Under the pieces are notes generated by a model. It did no database searches, was not told where the DNA came from, and saw nothing but the letters and a program-made list of their open reading frames with translations. The translations under genes were made by a program, and so were the position numbers. Shown piece after piece: positions 11,504 to 20,724 of a stretch of DNA of 64,000 nt. Position 1 is the stretch's first letter. Every line of letters starts with the position of its first letter. The DNA is from Sphingobacterium multivorum (lineage in GTDB: Bacteria; Bacteroidota; Bacteroidia; Sphingobacteriales; Sphingobacteriaceae). Location of the stretch: the NCBI RefSeq assembly GCF_900457465.1, contig NZ_UAUU01000011.1:1922001-1986000 (forward strand), in the 5' to 3' direction.

Positions 11504-12337
11504 AATTCTTAGACCCTGATTTTTAGCCTTCTCTGCTGACAATTTCAACACAGGAGATTTTCTATCTAAATATTCTGACAATTCTCTATATAGTTTTCCC
11601 TTATTTATAGAGTAAGATAAGTAGCCGGGGGTATTATCTATTCCTGCAAGGATCTGTAGCTTTTTCATTTTATCTATGTCAAAACCATCAATGATATTAG
11701 GAATACTATCAATATTCTTGCGCAATTGTCTGCAAAGATTATCGATTTCTCTGGGTTCATTGGAATGTAATGCCCTGATAATATTATCGATCTGTCGGGA
11801 ATTTGCCGGAAGAATAGAAAGATATTCACTCTCTGGAAAGAGAGACATAATGTTTTTGTTTACAATGGTAATGTTAGCTGGGTCGAAAACACAAAATTCA
11901 ACTTTATCGCGCGAGAATCTTGAGATAATGTGGTCATAACCACGTTCTTTAAATTGTCTTAGATTATCTTCGGAGTTAAAGGCTTCCATAAACTCCATAT
12001 ATTCGCCCATTCCAATACTTTCATCAATAAATTCCAAAGCTTCCCCTGTATCTGAGATATTTTCCTCAAATATAATATTTACAATATCGGGTGCTTGATC
12101 CGCGAAATCAAACACTTCATTCAAATTCAATGGTTTTTTTAAATTAACATGGCACTCTAAAACTTTTTCTCCGAAGAGTTGAGCCATATTAATTTCTTGG
12201 GTGAAATGAATCCCCCGATGGCAATTATCCCAATGTGTATTCTGACCTAGATATTCCAGGGAAAATTCATTAAAGTCACTATTTGTACCATGATATAAGG
12301 TATGCGTACTAGGCTGTAAAATTGGTCTTATATCCAT
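11495..12337 (-). CDS. ADP-ribosyltransferase-like (ART/polyvalent-type) protein
   Basis: 280 residues, no signal peptide. The first 65 residues read TLYHGTNSDFNEFSLEYLGQ, then HRGIHFTQEINMAQLFG. This is the H-G-T / G-I-x-F-T pattern of ADP-ribosyltransferase folds in ART-PolyVal-type domains, which many phages and conjugative elements encode as proteins delivered with DNA or as toxins. A later acidic segment (EALEFIDESIGMGEYMEFME) may supply the catalytic glutamate, though I cannot assign it. The C-terminal 110 residues are helical and unassigned. It lies downstream of the coupling protein gene on the same strand and converges on the Imm22-type gene. Target and activity are unknown. Confidence 0.55.
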   Translation of the reverse strand: MDIRPILQPSTHTLYHGTNSDFNEFSLEYLGQNTHWDNCHRGIHFTQEINMAQLFGEKVLECHVNLKKPLNLNEVFDFADQAPDIVNIIFEENISDTGEALEFIDESIGMGEYMEFMEAFNSEDNLRQFKERGYDHIISRFSRDKVEFCVFDPANITIVNKNIMSLFPESEYLSILPANSRQIDNIIRALHSNEPREIDNLCRQLRKNIDSIPNIIDGFDIDKMKKLQILAGIDNTPGYLSYSINKGKLYRELSEYLDRKSPVLKLSAEKAKNQGLRISR

Positions 12338-12377
12338 ATTTGTTTTTTTTATTACTATGTTGTTGGATGTTTTATTA

Positions 12378-14369
12378 TTATCCCTGATGCACTAAGTGGG
12401 CTAGCTCGGGATCATTTTTGATTCTTTCCAGTTCGTTTGCAATGATAATTGACACATCAAGTTTTATCTGACGGTAATTTGCATCAATTTCTTTTTCCAT
12501 GACATCTTCACCGGTCTCAGAAAGAAAAGAACGAATCTGTGGGATGGGCTTATAATGTTTCATTTCATTTTTTACTTTTTCATTATCGACTACAATTTGA
12601 CAATGAAAAATTTTCTGGTCTATCTTTTCGTCAAAATTATCTGCAACGGCACCAACAAACATACCTTGGCTTAATGTAGAGATCTTTGATGCAGGAATAA
12701 GGCTATCAAGCTGGGTGGAAATAGAGGAACTGGTATCATTTCTGTTTATGCTGATGGACTGTCTTTTTTGTACTATTTTACCAAATCTTTCTGAAAGTGT
12801 TTTTGCGGTATCTCCAACGACCTGTCCAGCGAAAATATTGCCGACAATATTTTGAATTACTTTGCTCTCTTTATCACCATAATCCCGCGTCAACATTGAG
12901 TAATCCTGGAGTCCCAGGCATACAGAAATTAAATTGGATCTGGCACTGGCTATCAGATTATCGAGGCCCCGGAAAAAAAATTGTGGCAATTCGTCTATGA
13001 TTAAAGAGCACTTTAATTGCTTCTTTTTATTGATCAATCGTACTATTCTTGAATTGTATAAGCCTAGTGCTGCCGAATATATGTTCTGTCTATCTGGATT
13101 ACTTCCTACACAAAGAATCTTTGGTTCATCCGGATTATTTATGTCAAGACTAAAGTCATCACCGCTCATTACCCAGTATAGTTTAGGGGATATAATTCTT
13201 GACAATGGTATTTTAGCCGACGCGATCTGACCCTGAAGCTGATCCTGTGCTCCGCCTTCCCACGCATCAAGGAAGGGACTTAGATAGTTTTCCAGTTCAG
13301 GATAACTGGTAAGGATGGTGAAAAGATCGGCGTATTTTTTGTTCAAAAGCTCAATGGCGTGTGGAAATGTACAGTATTTACCCCCTTGGTATATTTTAAG
13401 AAACCAGATAATCGATGCAAGGAGAATGATGGGGGATTCTACAAAAAAATCACCTTGTTTCTGAATCCATGTTCTGTTTAAGTTTAACATTATGGTATAT
13501 GCTGATTCGTATGCATCAGATATATCTGTCAGAAATGATGGGCTTAGAGGGTTACATCGGTGACTTCGACGTGGGTCATCAAAGTTGATCACATAGAACT
13601 TTGGCTTTACCTTGTATTTATCTGTATGTTTTAATAAATGGTTATATACGATAACAGAAAGATCATCAAACTTAAAGTCGAAGACATACATTGAAAATCC
13701 AAGTTCAATGTGTTGCTTGATATAGTTGTTTATGATTGCCCAACTTTTTCCAGATCCTGGCGTGCCAGCAACTATTGTTGCACGAAAAGGATTAACGACA
13801 TTAATATACCCATCGTTCCATTTACCCTTATAGTAGAATTTTGTAGGTAGGTTAACTGAGAATTCATTTTCGATCAGACGGGTTTCCTGCATGAAACTCT
13901 CATTTTCGTTGTTAAATGGATCATCCAGTAATCTGCTTTTCAGCAATCTGCTCATCCATAATCCGGCAACCATAATTAGGATAAACCCAACGGAAGTCGT
14001 AAGCATGTAGAGTGAAGTGGAAATTTGGATAATAGGGAAATTTAAGAAGTAAAGGATTGAGCCTATGATAAGGCAAGTATTGATATTTCTCCATCTTATC
14101 TTTTCATTTTTTACTCCCTTTGTGCCCAAACAGCTTAGAGCCAATAAAATCAGGGCAAATAACTTGGTATATAGGGGATGAGAGAACAGCCCGGAGGTTC
14201 TTTGAAAATTCTTTAGTATTCGTTCCAAAACTTCAAGTGTCCATCCCTGGTCGTGAAAAAAGGAATAGCAGAACCAATAAAAATTCATTAGCACCAGTAA
14301 AATACTTACTGCGCGCATGAATGCCATAATTTTGGCCAATCCACGTAAATCGTCTTCTTGCATAATCAA
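12378..14369 (-). CDS. mobC: Type IV coupling protein (MobC / TraG-VirD4 type)
   Basis: 663 residues. Several hydrophobic segments lie in the first ~150 residues (for example around SILLVLMNFYWFCYSFF and LIIGSILYFLNFPII). A cytoplasmic ATPase follows with Walker A VAGTPGSGKSWAIINN near residue 200 and Walker B-type CSLIIDELPQFFF near residue 460. This is the VirD4/TraD layout: an inner-membrane ring ATPase that brings the relaxase-DNA complex to the secretion channel. In Bacteroidota ICEs it normally follows mobA-mobB directly. Here 8.8 kb of cargo lies between mobB and this gene, while the strand is kept. The gene itself is uninterrupted. Confidence 0.9.
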   Translation of the reverse strand: MIMQEDDLRGLAKIMAFMRAVSILLVLMNFYWFCYSFFHDQGWTLEVLERILKNFQRTSGLFSHPLYTKLFALILLALSCLGTKGVKNEKIRWRNINTCLIIGSILYFLNFPIIQISTSLYMLTTSVGFILIMVAGLWMSRLLKSRLLDDPFNNENESFMQETRLIENEFSVNLPTKFYYKGKWNDGYINVVNPFRATIVAGTPGSGKSWAIINNYIKQHIELGFSMYVFDFKFDDLSVIVYNHLLKHTDKYKVKPKFYVINFDDPRRSHRCNPLSPSFLTDISDAYESAYTIMLNLNRTWIQKQGDFFVESPIILLASIIWFLKIYQGGKYCTFPHAIELLNKKYADLFTILTSYPELENYLSPFLDAWEGGAQDQLQGQIASAKIPLSRIISPKLYWVMSGDDFSLDINNPDEPKILCVGSNPDRQNIYSAALGLYNSRIVRLINKKKQLKCSLIIDELPQFFFRGLDNLIASARSNLISVCLGLQDYSMLTRDYGDKESKVIQNIVGNIFAGQVVGDTAKTLSERFGKIVQKRQSISINRNDTSSSISTQLDSLIPASKISTLSQGMFVGAVADNFDEKIDQKIFHCQIVVDNEKVKNEMKHYKPIPQIRSFLSETGEDVMEKEIDANYRQIKLDVSIIIANELERIKNDPELAHLVHQG

Positions 14370-14595
14370 CTGTTTTTAGCATAGATATAGGGATGGCAAT
14401 GATTATTTTCAAAGGTGGTTTTCAGAATCCTAGATTGACCGATATTTTCCGGAGTGTTGGAGTTAGTGAATTATTAAACAAGTGATTATTATTTCATATA
14501 AATAGCGAAGATCTTAATTAAAAATAACGTCTTTGTGCTGAACAGTTTGGATCGAGATTTGTAAATAAAAGAAGAAACAATTTAAAATAGAAATT

Positions 14596-15060
14596 ATGAA
14601 AAAAGCCTTAATTATCCTTTCACTTGGAATTCTTGTGATAGGTTGTAACAATGGTCAAAAAAGTACGAGTGCTAAAAACGATTCAGTCAGCCAGCCCGAA
14701 GAAGTAGCTCAGACCCCTGATTTATTTGGCAAGGAATGGAAACTTATAGAACTTAATAATGCACCGATTAAAATTGATACCGCTTTCAAAAAAGAGCCCA
14801 TGATTACTTTTAATAAGGACAATAACCAGTTAAATGGTAATGGAGGATGTAATGGATTTGGAGGAAGCTTTAAGACGGAAGGGAATGATGGTATTGAAAT
14901 ATCTCTGACCGGAGCAACGATGATGTCGTGTCCTAACCTTGAAGTCGAGACAAAATTTTTAGATATCTTAAAGCAAAGTAAGCATTATAGCCTAAGCGGT
15001 AATACTCTTGAATTAAAAGATAAAGATCAAAAAATAACAGCTAAATTAGAAGTTAAGTAA
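14596..15060 (+). CDS. META-domain (HslJ-like) lipoprotein
   Basis: 154 residues with a lipoprotein signal (LGILVIGCNN, lipobox Cys at about residue 17), a low-complexity linker, and one META domain. The domain shows the typical LFGKEWKLIELNNAPI start, then NGNGGCNGFGGSF and GATMMSCP. META/HslJ proteins are small outer-membrane or periplasmic lipoproteins linked in E. coli to heat shock and novobiocin resistance; no enzyme activity is known. It opens the small + strand cargo group between mobC and the redox cluster. Start well supported by the signal peptide. Confidence 0.85.
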   Translation: MKKALIILSLGILVIGCNNGQKSTSAKNDSVSQPEEVAQTPDLFGKEWKLIELNNAPIKIDTAFKKEPMITFNKDNNQLNGNGGCNGFGGSFKTEGNDGIEISLTGATMMSCPNLEVETKFLDILKQSKHYSLSGNTLELKDKDQKITAKLEVK

Positions 15061-15261
15061 TCAGTCCGTTAAATACCATATATATCTGAGCAATTCGTAG
15101 AGTGATCTCGAATTGCTTTTTTTTGTATGATACATAAAGACAGTTTCATGGGGTTTTTGTTTGAATGGTATAATGCTTGTAATAATTGAAAAAAGATTTA
15201 AATATCTTAATGAAACAATATATATAGATAATTGTCTAAGCTTTAATTCATCGATTACTTT

Positions 15262-15660
15262 ATGGAAAATAAACATAAAAATCTGTTTGATCGCTTTGCG
15301 GATTGGGCAGTATGTTTCACAGGAAGTGCAGGCGCATTTGTTGGCTCTAGCATTTTAGTTATTGTATGGGCTATTACAGGGCCAATCTTTAAGTATTCTG
15401 ATACGTGGCAAATGGTAATTAATACGGGAACAACCATTATTACTTTTTTAATGGTATTTCTAATACAGAAAGCACAAAATAAGGATTCAAAAGCCATCCA
15501 GATAAAGTTAAACGAATTGATCTCTGCTAATAAGGAAGCTAACAATAGGCTTGTTGATATTGAAGATCTTACAGAAGAAGAGCTCGACCGTCTTCATCAA
15601 CAATATGAAAAAGTTGCTAAATCTAAAGAGGAAAAAAATCAGTCTAAAGATTTGAACTGA
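15262..15660 (+). CDS. Low-affinity iron permease family membrane protein
   Basis: 132 residues. FDRFADWAVCFTGSAGAFVG leads into a first membrane helix (SSILVIVWAITGPIF); a second follows (WQMVINTGTTIITFLMVFLI), then QKAQNKDSKAIQIKLNELI and a charged C-terminal tail. This matches the bacterial branch of the low-affinity iron permease family. The name comes from yeast Fet4; bacterial two-helix members have no proven iron transport. Stands alone, with AT-rich flanks. Confidence 0.8.
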   Translation: MENKHKNLFDRFADWAVCFTGSAGAFVGSSILVIVWAITGPIFKYSDTWQMVINTGTTIITFLMVFLIQKAQNKDSKAIQIKLNELISANKEANNRLVDIEDLTEEELDRLHQQYEKVAKSKEEKNQSKDLN

Positions 15661-15836
15661 ACAAAAACTTTGAAATAGTTTACGGTGCTATAAGAACAGC
15701 TTGTAAGCACCGGCTAGGATTTTAGAGAAATTATTTAAATAAGATGTCATAATAACGTTATTTAATGGGAAACTTGTTAATTATTTTTTAAATAGTTACA
15801 AATGTTTATAATTGCATTCGAAATTTAAATTACGTA

Positions 15837-15998
15837 ATGAATCTGACATATTCTGAATTACAATTAATAGAAAAAGCACTGGAAGTCCAAATAACCATTT
15901 ATGAAAGTTATGGTAGATATAGTAAAATCGAAAAAGCATTGGATGAATGTAGGAGCCTTTTAATTAAAATCCAAGAAAGGATGAATACTCCCTATTAG
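15837..15998 (+). CDS. Small hypothetical protein (53 aa)
   Basis: An ATG-started frame of 53 codons (MNLTYSELQLIEKALEVQIT...), predicted mostly helical, with regular charged residues. It fills part of an otherwise empty stretch between the iron permease family gene and the next hypothetical gene. No family recognised. The amino-acid pattern looks protein-like rather than random, but there is no independent support. Confidence 0.4.
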   Translation: MNLTYSELQLIEKALEVQITIYESYGRYSKIEKALDECRSLLIKIQERMNTPY

Positions 15999-16285
15999 AA
16001 ATTTTGTATTTCTCATTTATGCGAAAGTATAGGGCATTCTTACTATAATAAATTTTACTATCATTTTTTGTATACAGAAACATTTAATAGCATACCATAT
16101 TAGTTATTTAATGTGCTAATTCCTTAGATACCTAAGTGTGCGAAGACACGGCTTGTTGTGTTTATATATTAGACTTCCAGTTAGAAAATATAATTTTTCA
16201 AAGCAGTGATTGATTGAGAAAAGTATTTAGATTTTGCAGTAAAATTCATATTATTAGGGGAGAATTTCATATGTAATTTTTTTCT

Positions 16286-16546
16286 ATGCAAGACACAATT
16301 GGCAAATATGAGGAGCATTTTGACAAACAGGTATTCAGGGTAACTTACAAGTTGAAGGATTATCAGGTAATTCTACTTAAAAAGGACCTTAAAAAAGATC
16401 TCAAGGAGATAAATATACTATTAGACGGTTTAGTTCAGAAAATGATTAAAGAGGAGGGTAAGTGGCAGTTTGAACATGGTGATGACCGCGAGCTTGCAAA
16501 TGATATCTGGCGTGCTATTTCATTACGGTATCGAATTTTCTCGTAA
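16286..16546 (+). CDS. Hypothetical protein (86 aa)
   Basis: 86 residues, soluble, basic, with a central run of Lys/Asp/Leu (KKDLKKDLKEINILLDG). No family recognised. Similar short proteins with KWQFEHGD-like ends occur as orphans in Sphingobacteriaceae. It ends exactly where the converging phosphoesterase remnant ends on the other strand. Confidence 0.5.
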   Translation: MQDTIGKYEEHFDKQVFRVTYKLKDYQVILLKKDLKKDLKEINILLDGLVQKMIKEEGKWQFEHGDDRELANDIWRAISLRYRIFS

Positions 16547-17356
16547 TTATTTGTTTATGTGTGCGATGCATTTGCAATCTTTGTAAAGTGTATCTAGCGG
16601 ATCTGATTGCCAAATTTGTTTCGTATCAATATTTAACATAGTCAATTTTCCATTCGATCCCGCTCCTGTATCCAAATTGGTAATATTTAAAGCCGTCATT
16701 GGTTGAACAGTATCCCAATTTAGGGTAGATGTATGACCTATGTAGATGCTTTTAAAATGAGTAATCATTTCAAAGGTATCGACTTTTTTTTCCTTCATCT
16801 GCATGGCTTAGGCTTCAGTCCATAGCCTGCGATCCCAATAGTAATTTTTTTCTGACTGCTCATGGAAATCGAGGTATCGATCAAAACCAGCATGAACAAA
16901 GCATATATTTTCTAAAATATAAAAAAGCTTCTGTTTCTGAAAAAACTGCCGATGCAATGGTGGGATATCAGAAGAGTTTAATGAAGTTTTAAATCCTGAT
17001 CCTTTGGAAAAGCACACCTTTGGACCATCTTTGTATTTCAGATAAGATTCTATTGTTCCTTTTCCACCATAATTCCATGATACAGGATGAAAATCAGTCT
17101 GGATAAACTCTTGGAACCATGCGTCATGGTTTCCCTTAATCGCTATCAGATTTTTAATTTTTAAAAGTTCCTCGACACATTCGTAGACTTCGTTATGGCC
17201 ATCGGCTATATCACCGAGCTGAATTAAGGTATCATTTTGATAGTTAAATCCGGACCTTTGTAAACATTGTACCAACGCTTTGTAAGCTCCATGAATGTCG
17301 CCCATTACAAATTTTCTTGATTTCCTATCTTTCATTTCTAGCCTTTCACTGCTCAA
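16547..17356 (-). pseudogene. Metallophosphoesterase with an in-frame stop
   Basis: Two consecutive frames in the same phase are separated only by TAA at 16808-16810. The first 182 codons hold the calcineurin-type motifs: MGDIHGAYKAL, LGDIADGHNE, IKGNHDAWF and FVHAGFD. The last ~86 codons (IYIGHTSTLNW, NLDTGAGSNGKL) carry the final GH-type metal site and the end of the fold. This layout matches the PrpA/ApaH-like serine/threonine phosphatase group, whose members are usually ~240-260 residues. The stop replaces one codon between LWTEA and AMQMK. The truncated form would lack a metal-binding histidine, so it is probably inactive unless the stop is read through or is an error. Confidence 0.8.
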
Positions 17357-17454
17357 TTAAATATATGAAAATTTATTTTTTTATTGTTTGAATTTTCCGT
17401 TTAATCCTTAATTTAGTGTACTCCCTGTCCCTATAGGAGTTCATCAAATAAAGC

Positions 17455-17487
17455 AAAAAGCACCGAATGTAAGTTCGGTTCTTTTTT
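17455..17487 (-). terminator. Terminator after the alcohol dehydrogenase gene
   Basis: Arms 17462-17467 and 17474-17479 (6 bp, extendable by weaker pairs) are flanked by A and T runs on both sides. On the minus strand it follows the end of the dehydrogenase gene by about 30 bases. Confidence 0.6.
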
Positions 17488-17515
17488 GTGGTAGAGATCA
17501 ATTTGTCAATAAGTA

Positions 17516-18699
17516 CTATATCGTTTCAACATCAATTACATACCTATAACGGGCTTCTTTATTTACCACTTTCTCCCAAGCCTCGTTTACTTCTTCAGCT
17601 TTGATAATCTGGATTTGCGGATAGATTTTGTTTTCTGCACAATAGTCCATTACCTCCTGTGTTTCGGGAATACCGCCAATGAGCGAAGAATTATAATTCA
17701 CACGGTCAAACATAAACTTGCCGTTATCAACGGTAAATAAGCCTCCAATTGGTTGTCCAACCTGCGTAAAGAAACCATAAGGCTTCACACAAGCGGCATA
17801 GCTTGAAAGGTCAAAAGCATAGGGAATAGTGGAAAGCATATAATCCAGCTTACCCAGATAAGGTTGTAATTTATCAATGCTGTCCACTACGATAACTTCT
17901 TTTGCTCCGAAACCTTTAATATCGTTTACTTTGGATGGCGATGTGGTAAATGCGTACACTTCCGCACCTTTTGAAACTGCTAATTTGATAGCTATATGTC
18001 CTAAACCGCCAATACCTGCAATACCTACCTTATCGCCTTTTTTGAATTTGGCTCTCATCAGTGGCGAATAGGTGGTAATCCCTGCGCAAAGCAACGGTGC
18101 TGCATATTGCAGGTGTATATTATCAGGAATTTTGATGGCAAAATGTTCTGTCACCACGATATTATCGCATAGCCTCCCTGTGTTATCCCAGTGGGCGATG
18201 ATTTTTCGGGTACGCCGTATGTACCTACCATTCCGGTAGTTTCACAATGGTGTTCTTCTCCTTTTTTACAGCTATCGCAGTGCATACAGCTATCTACCAT
18301 ACAGCCTACGCCCGCTTTGTCGCCAACTTTGAATTTGGTCACGTTTTTACCGACTGCGCTAACTATACCCGCTATTTCGTGTCCAGGCACTTGTGGGTAC
18401 TGCTGTTTTCCCCAATGTCCTCTGATAGTATGAATATCAGAATGGCAGACACCGGAGTATTTGATTTCAATTAGAATATCGTTGTCGCCAACTGGTCTGC
18501 GCTCAAAGCTCCATAATTCCAGTTTCCCTTTTTCGCCTTTTCCGGCGTATCCTTTTGATTTTATATTCTTACTCATAATTTTGGATTTATCTGTTTGTGA
18601 AAAAATGTGTAAAGGGCTTGCAAGCATTATGCCTGCACTCGCCAACGCCGTTTGCTGAATAAATTTTCTTCTCGATGGTTGTTTGTTATTTTCTTCCAT
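17516..18699 (-). pseudogene. Zinc-dependent alcohol dehydrogenase with Tat leader, one frameshift
   Basis: Two frames join into ~394 residues. The N-terminus has a twin-arginine signal (SRRKFIQQTALASAGIMLAS). A medium-chain dehydrogenase of the YahK/cinnamyl-alcohol type follows: catalytic zinc ligands in GVCHSDIHTIRGHWG and PGHE, four structural cysteines in CMVDSCMHCDSCKKGEEHHC, and Rossmann motif GIGGLGHIAIKLA. The break lies near 18155-18165, where QGGYAIISW runs to a stop. Adding one base gives the expected GGY-x-DNIVVTEHF. Oxidation of primary alcohols or reduction of aldehydes with NADP is the family activity. A Tat leader on such an enzyme is unusual because its cofactor is cytoplasmic. 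It is the last gene of a four- to five-gene minus-strand redox cluster. Confidence 0.8.
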
Positions 18700-18718
18700 A
18701 GCAAAAACGATTTGATGG

Positions 18719-19108
18719 TTATAATTCTTTCGAGGTTATTTTTATTGTAGCTGCCTTTGCCTGTTTATTAATCATTGCATTGAGGTAGGGGCTGTTACCA
18801 TATTTTTTGCGATAGGCTTCATCAATTTGCTCATTGATGTTGCCATTTACCGTTTCAAATAAAACGTCCTTAATCATTCCTGCGGCGTGAATACGACCTG
18901 CTTTCTGTTCGATGGCGGATTGATACCAACGTGAATTTTGCCCGTTATAGGCACGAACGTATAGGTCATTGTCCACTACCACTGACCAAATCCAGGTAGG
19001 CGTACCATAAGTAACGCCGTCAGCCCGAAATGGGGCAATTTTCAGGTCGTCTGCCCTGACTATACTTTGTAATTCTTCGGGTGAGAATTGATAACCTGTA
19101 TTACTCAT
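18719..19108 (-). CDS. DUF2255 family protein
   Basis: 129 residues, cytoplasmic. The pattern ...IAPFRADGVTYGTPTWIWSV, VVDNDLYVRAYNGQNSRWYQ and IDEAYRKKYG matches DUF2255, a small beta-barrel family related to pyridoxamine-oxidase/nitroreductase-like split-barrel proteins. Function unknown. It lies 3 bases from the end of the carboxymuconolactone decarboxylase gene, and 19 bases before the dehydrogenase, so it is in the same operon. Confidence 0.75.
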   Translation of the reverse strand: MSNTGYQFSPEELQSIVRADDLKIAPFRADGVTYGTPTWIWSVVVDNDLYVRAYNGQNSRWYQSAIEQKAGRIHAAGMIKDVLFETVNGNINEQIDEAYRKKYGNSPYLNAMINKQAKAATIKITSKEL

Positions 19109-19111
19109 ATC

Positions 19112-20167
19112 CTACTTCAATTTTTTAAAAATCTCTACCATAGCCTCTTTATCAGGACTGCTCATATCTACCAGTTTTAATGATTTTATCATTTTAAGGG
19201 TAGTGGTCTTATAGTGCTGAAAGTGGGGCGTTTGCAAATGGGATTGATACGCTTCCTTGTTGGCGTACATTTCCACAATCCTTACCTGCGTGGGGTTCTC
19301 CTGTTGATACATTGGGAAGATGGCAATCACACCCGGCTCTTTTTTTACGGAAGCCGATGCCTCTTCTTTCAGGATGGCGTTGTATTCGTCCAGATATTCA
19401 GGCAGGATTTCTACTTCAGAAATGCGTACCATTATATCCGGTTCCACAACGGGAACGATTGATGTTGAAATTGATTTTCTTACCGAGTTTGCCTGCGTCC
19501 TGCTGATATGTTTTTCTATCAATCCGGCAATCTGTTCCAATTGGCTGTTTGTGATACCTGTGTTAACGCCCATACTTATATGGGATTTTAACTGGCTTTC
19601 CACTCCGGGCATTGCAGCCAGTGCAGAAATAGTTACCAATTCCCTTTGCTGAAAGCTAAGGACATCACTTACGAAAATATCGGCAAACAGATGTTCTTTC
19701 AGAAAGGCATCAATACGAGGGGCAAACGCTCCAAAACCCGGTGCGGGTTTAGCCTGCTTTGTTTTGGTCAAAGTTTCCAAGACTTTTCTGCCCTGCTCGT
19801 ATTTATCGGTAACATTGTTCTCAACTACAATCTTCTTTCCATCCCTATCTTTTATGCCCTTTGTCTTCCTCTCATCCAAAACGGTCTGAAATATACCGAG
19901 TGCATTTAAACTTCTCGGAAAACCACAGTAGGCATAGAGCTGTACCAAAGCTTCTTTGATTTCGTTGATTGTAACTCCTGCATCCAATGCTGCACTTAAT
20001 TGGGGTTTCAGGTTTTCCAAATCTCCTGCCGCCGTCAATGCCGAAATCGTGACCATACTTTGTTGCTGTGCATTGAGGCTATCAGCATTATTCTGTGCAT
20101 TCATTGTATGTACGTTAAGAGTGAGAACAAAAAACAATATCCATTTTACAATCTTGCTTCTGTCCAT
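19112..20167 (-). CDS. Exported carboxymuconolactone decarboxylase / ABM-domain protein
   Basis: 351 residues with a cleavable signal peptide (WILFFVLTLNVHTMNAQ). Two CMD/AhpD-like repeats follow: SMVTISALTAAGDLENLKPQ with a YAYCGFPRSLNAL motif (residues ~35-90), and ELVTISALAAMPGVESQLKS (~175-215). A C-terminal antibiotic-biosynthesis-monooxygenase (dimeric alpha-beta barrel) domain runs from ~245. The AhpD CXXC pair is not evident: the first repeat keeps only one Cys and the second none, so peroxidase activity is doubtful. CMD plus cupin plus dehydrogenase clusters are common in Bacteroidota, with unknown substrates. Upstream cupin gene 11 bases away. Confidence 0.8.
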   Translation of the reverse strand: MDRSKIVKWILFFVLTLNVHTMNAQNNADSLNAQQQSMVTISALTAAGDLENLKPQLSAALDAGVTINEIKEALVQLYAYCGFPRSLNALGIFQTVLDERKTKGIKDRDGKKIVVENNVTDKYEQGRKVLETLTKTKQAKPAPGFGAFAPRIDAFLKEHLFADIFVSDVLSFQQRELVTISALAAMPGVESQLKSHISMGVNTGITNSQLEQIAGLIEKHISRTQANSVRKSISTSIVPVVEPDIMVRISEVEILPEYLDEYNAILKEEASASVKKEPGVIAIFPMYQQENPTQVRIVEMYANKEAYQSHLQTPHFQHYKTTTLKMIKSLKLVDMSSPDKEAMVEIFKKLK

Positions 20168-20178
20168 AGTTCTAAGGA

Positions 20179-20688
20179 TTATTTTGTGGCTTCATTTACG
20201 GCTTTTTTATATTCCTGATCGCCGACAGGTTCGAGCCATTTGTTTTCATTGGTCTGTGGGTTGCAGGTCACTCCAATGTGGGAAAACCAACTATCGGGAG
20301 CTGCACCGTGCCAATGCTCAACATTGGGTGCGATTTCCACTATATCTCCGGGATTTAGACGGCGGGCAGGTTTGCCACGTTCCTGGTAATAACCCACACC
20401 GCCAACACAAACTAAAATTTGCCCACCAGTGTGCAAATGCCAATTGTTGCGACAGCCCGGCTCAAAAGTGATATTCGCCATTGGCACATTCAATTCTTTG
20501 TTAGAGGTAAGCGGAGCATTCCAAGATTTTCCACTGAAATATTTTTCATAGGCGGTGTTTGGCTCGCCTACAGGAAAATCACTTACTTTTTTCGGTGTTG
20601 TTGTTTCCATATTTTTATCTTTTGAATTGTTGCAGGAAAACAGCAGGAATAGTGCTGTTATCGTTGCAATTGTTATTGTCTTTGTCAT
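20179..20688 (-). CDS. Cupin-domain lipoprotein
   Basis: 169 residues with a lipoprotein signal (ATITALFLLFSCNN). The cupin core shows the two metal-binding motifs: NNWHLHTGGQILVCVGGVGY (W-H-x-H ... ) and PGDIVEIAPNVEHWHGAAPD. This is the extracytoplasmic cupin type that accompanies CMD proteins. The metal and substrate are unknown. It belongs to the minus-strand redox operon and precedes the CMD gene. Confidence 0.85.
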   Translation of the reverse strand: MTKTITIATITALFLLFSCNNSKDKNMETTTPKKVSDFPVGEPNTAYEKYFSGKSWNAPLTSNKELNVPMANITFEPGCRNNWHLHTGGQILVCVGGVGYYQERGKPARRLNPGDIVEIAPNVEHWHGAAPDSWFSHIGVTCNPQTNENKWLEPVGDQEYKKAVNEATK

Positions 20689-20724
20689 ATATGCTGATTT
20701 TAAACGTTATCCAATCTTAATATG

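Noticed and set aside
19646..19909. 87-codon plus-strand frame
   Set aside because: Antisense to the CMD gene, which has a signal peptide and clear domain repeats.
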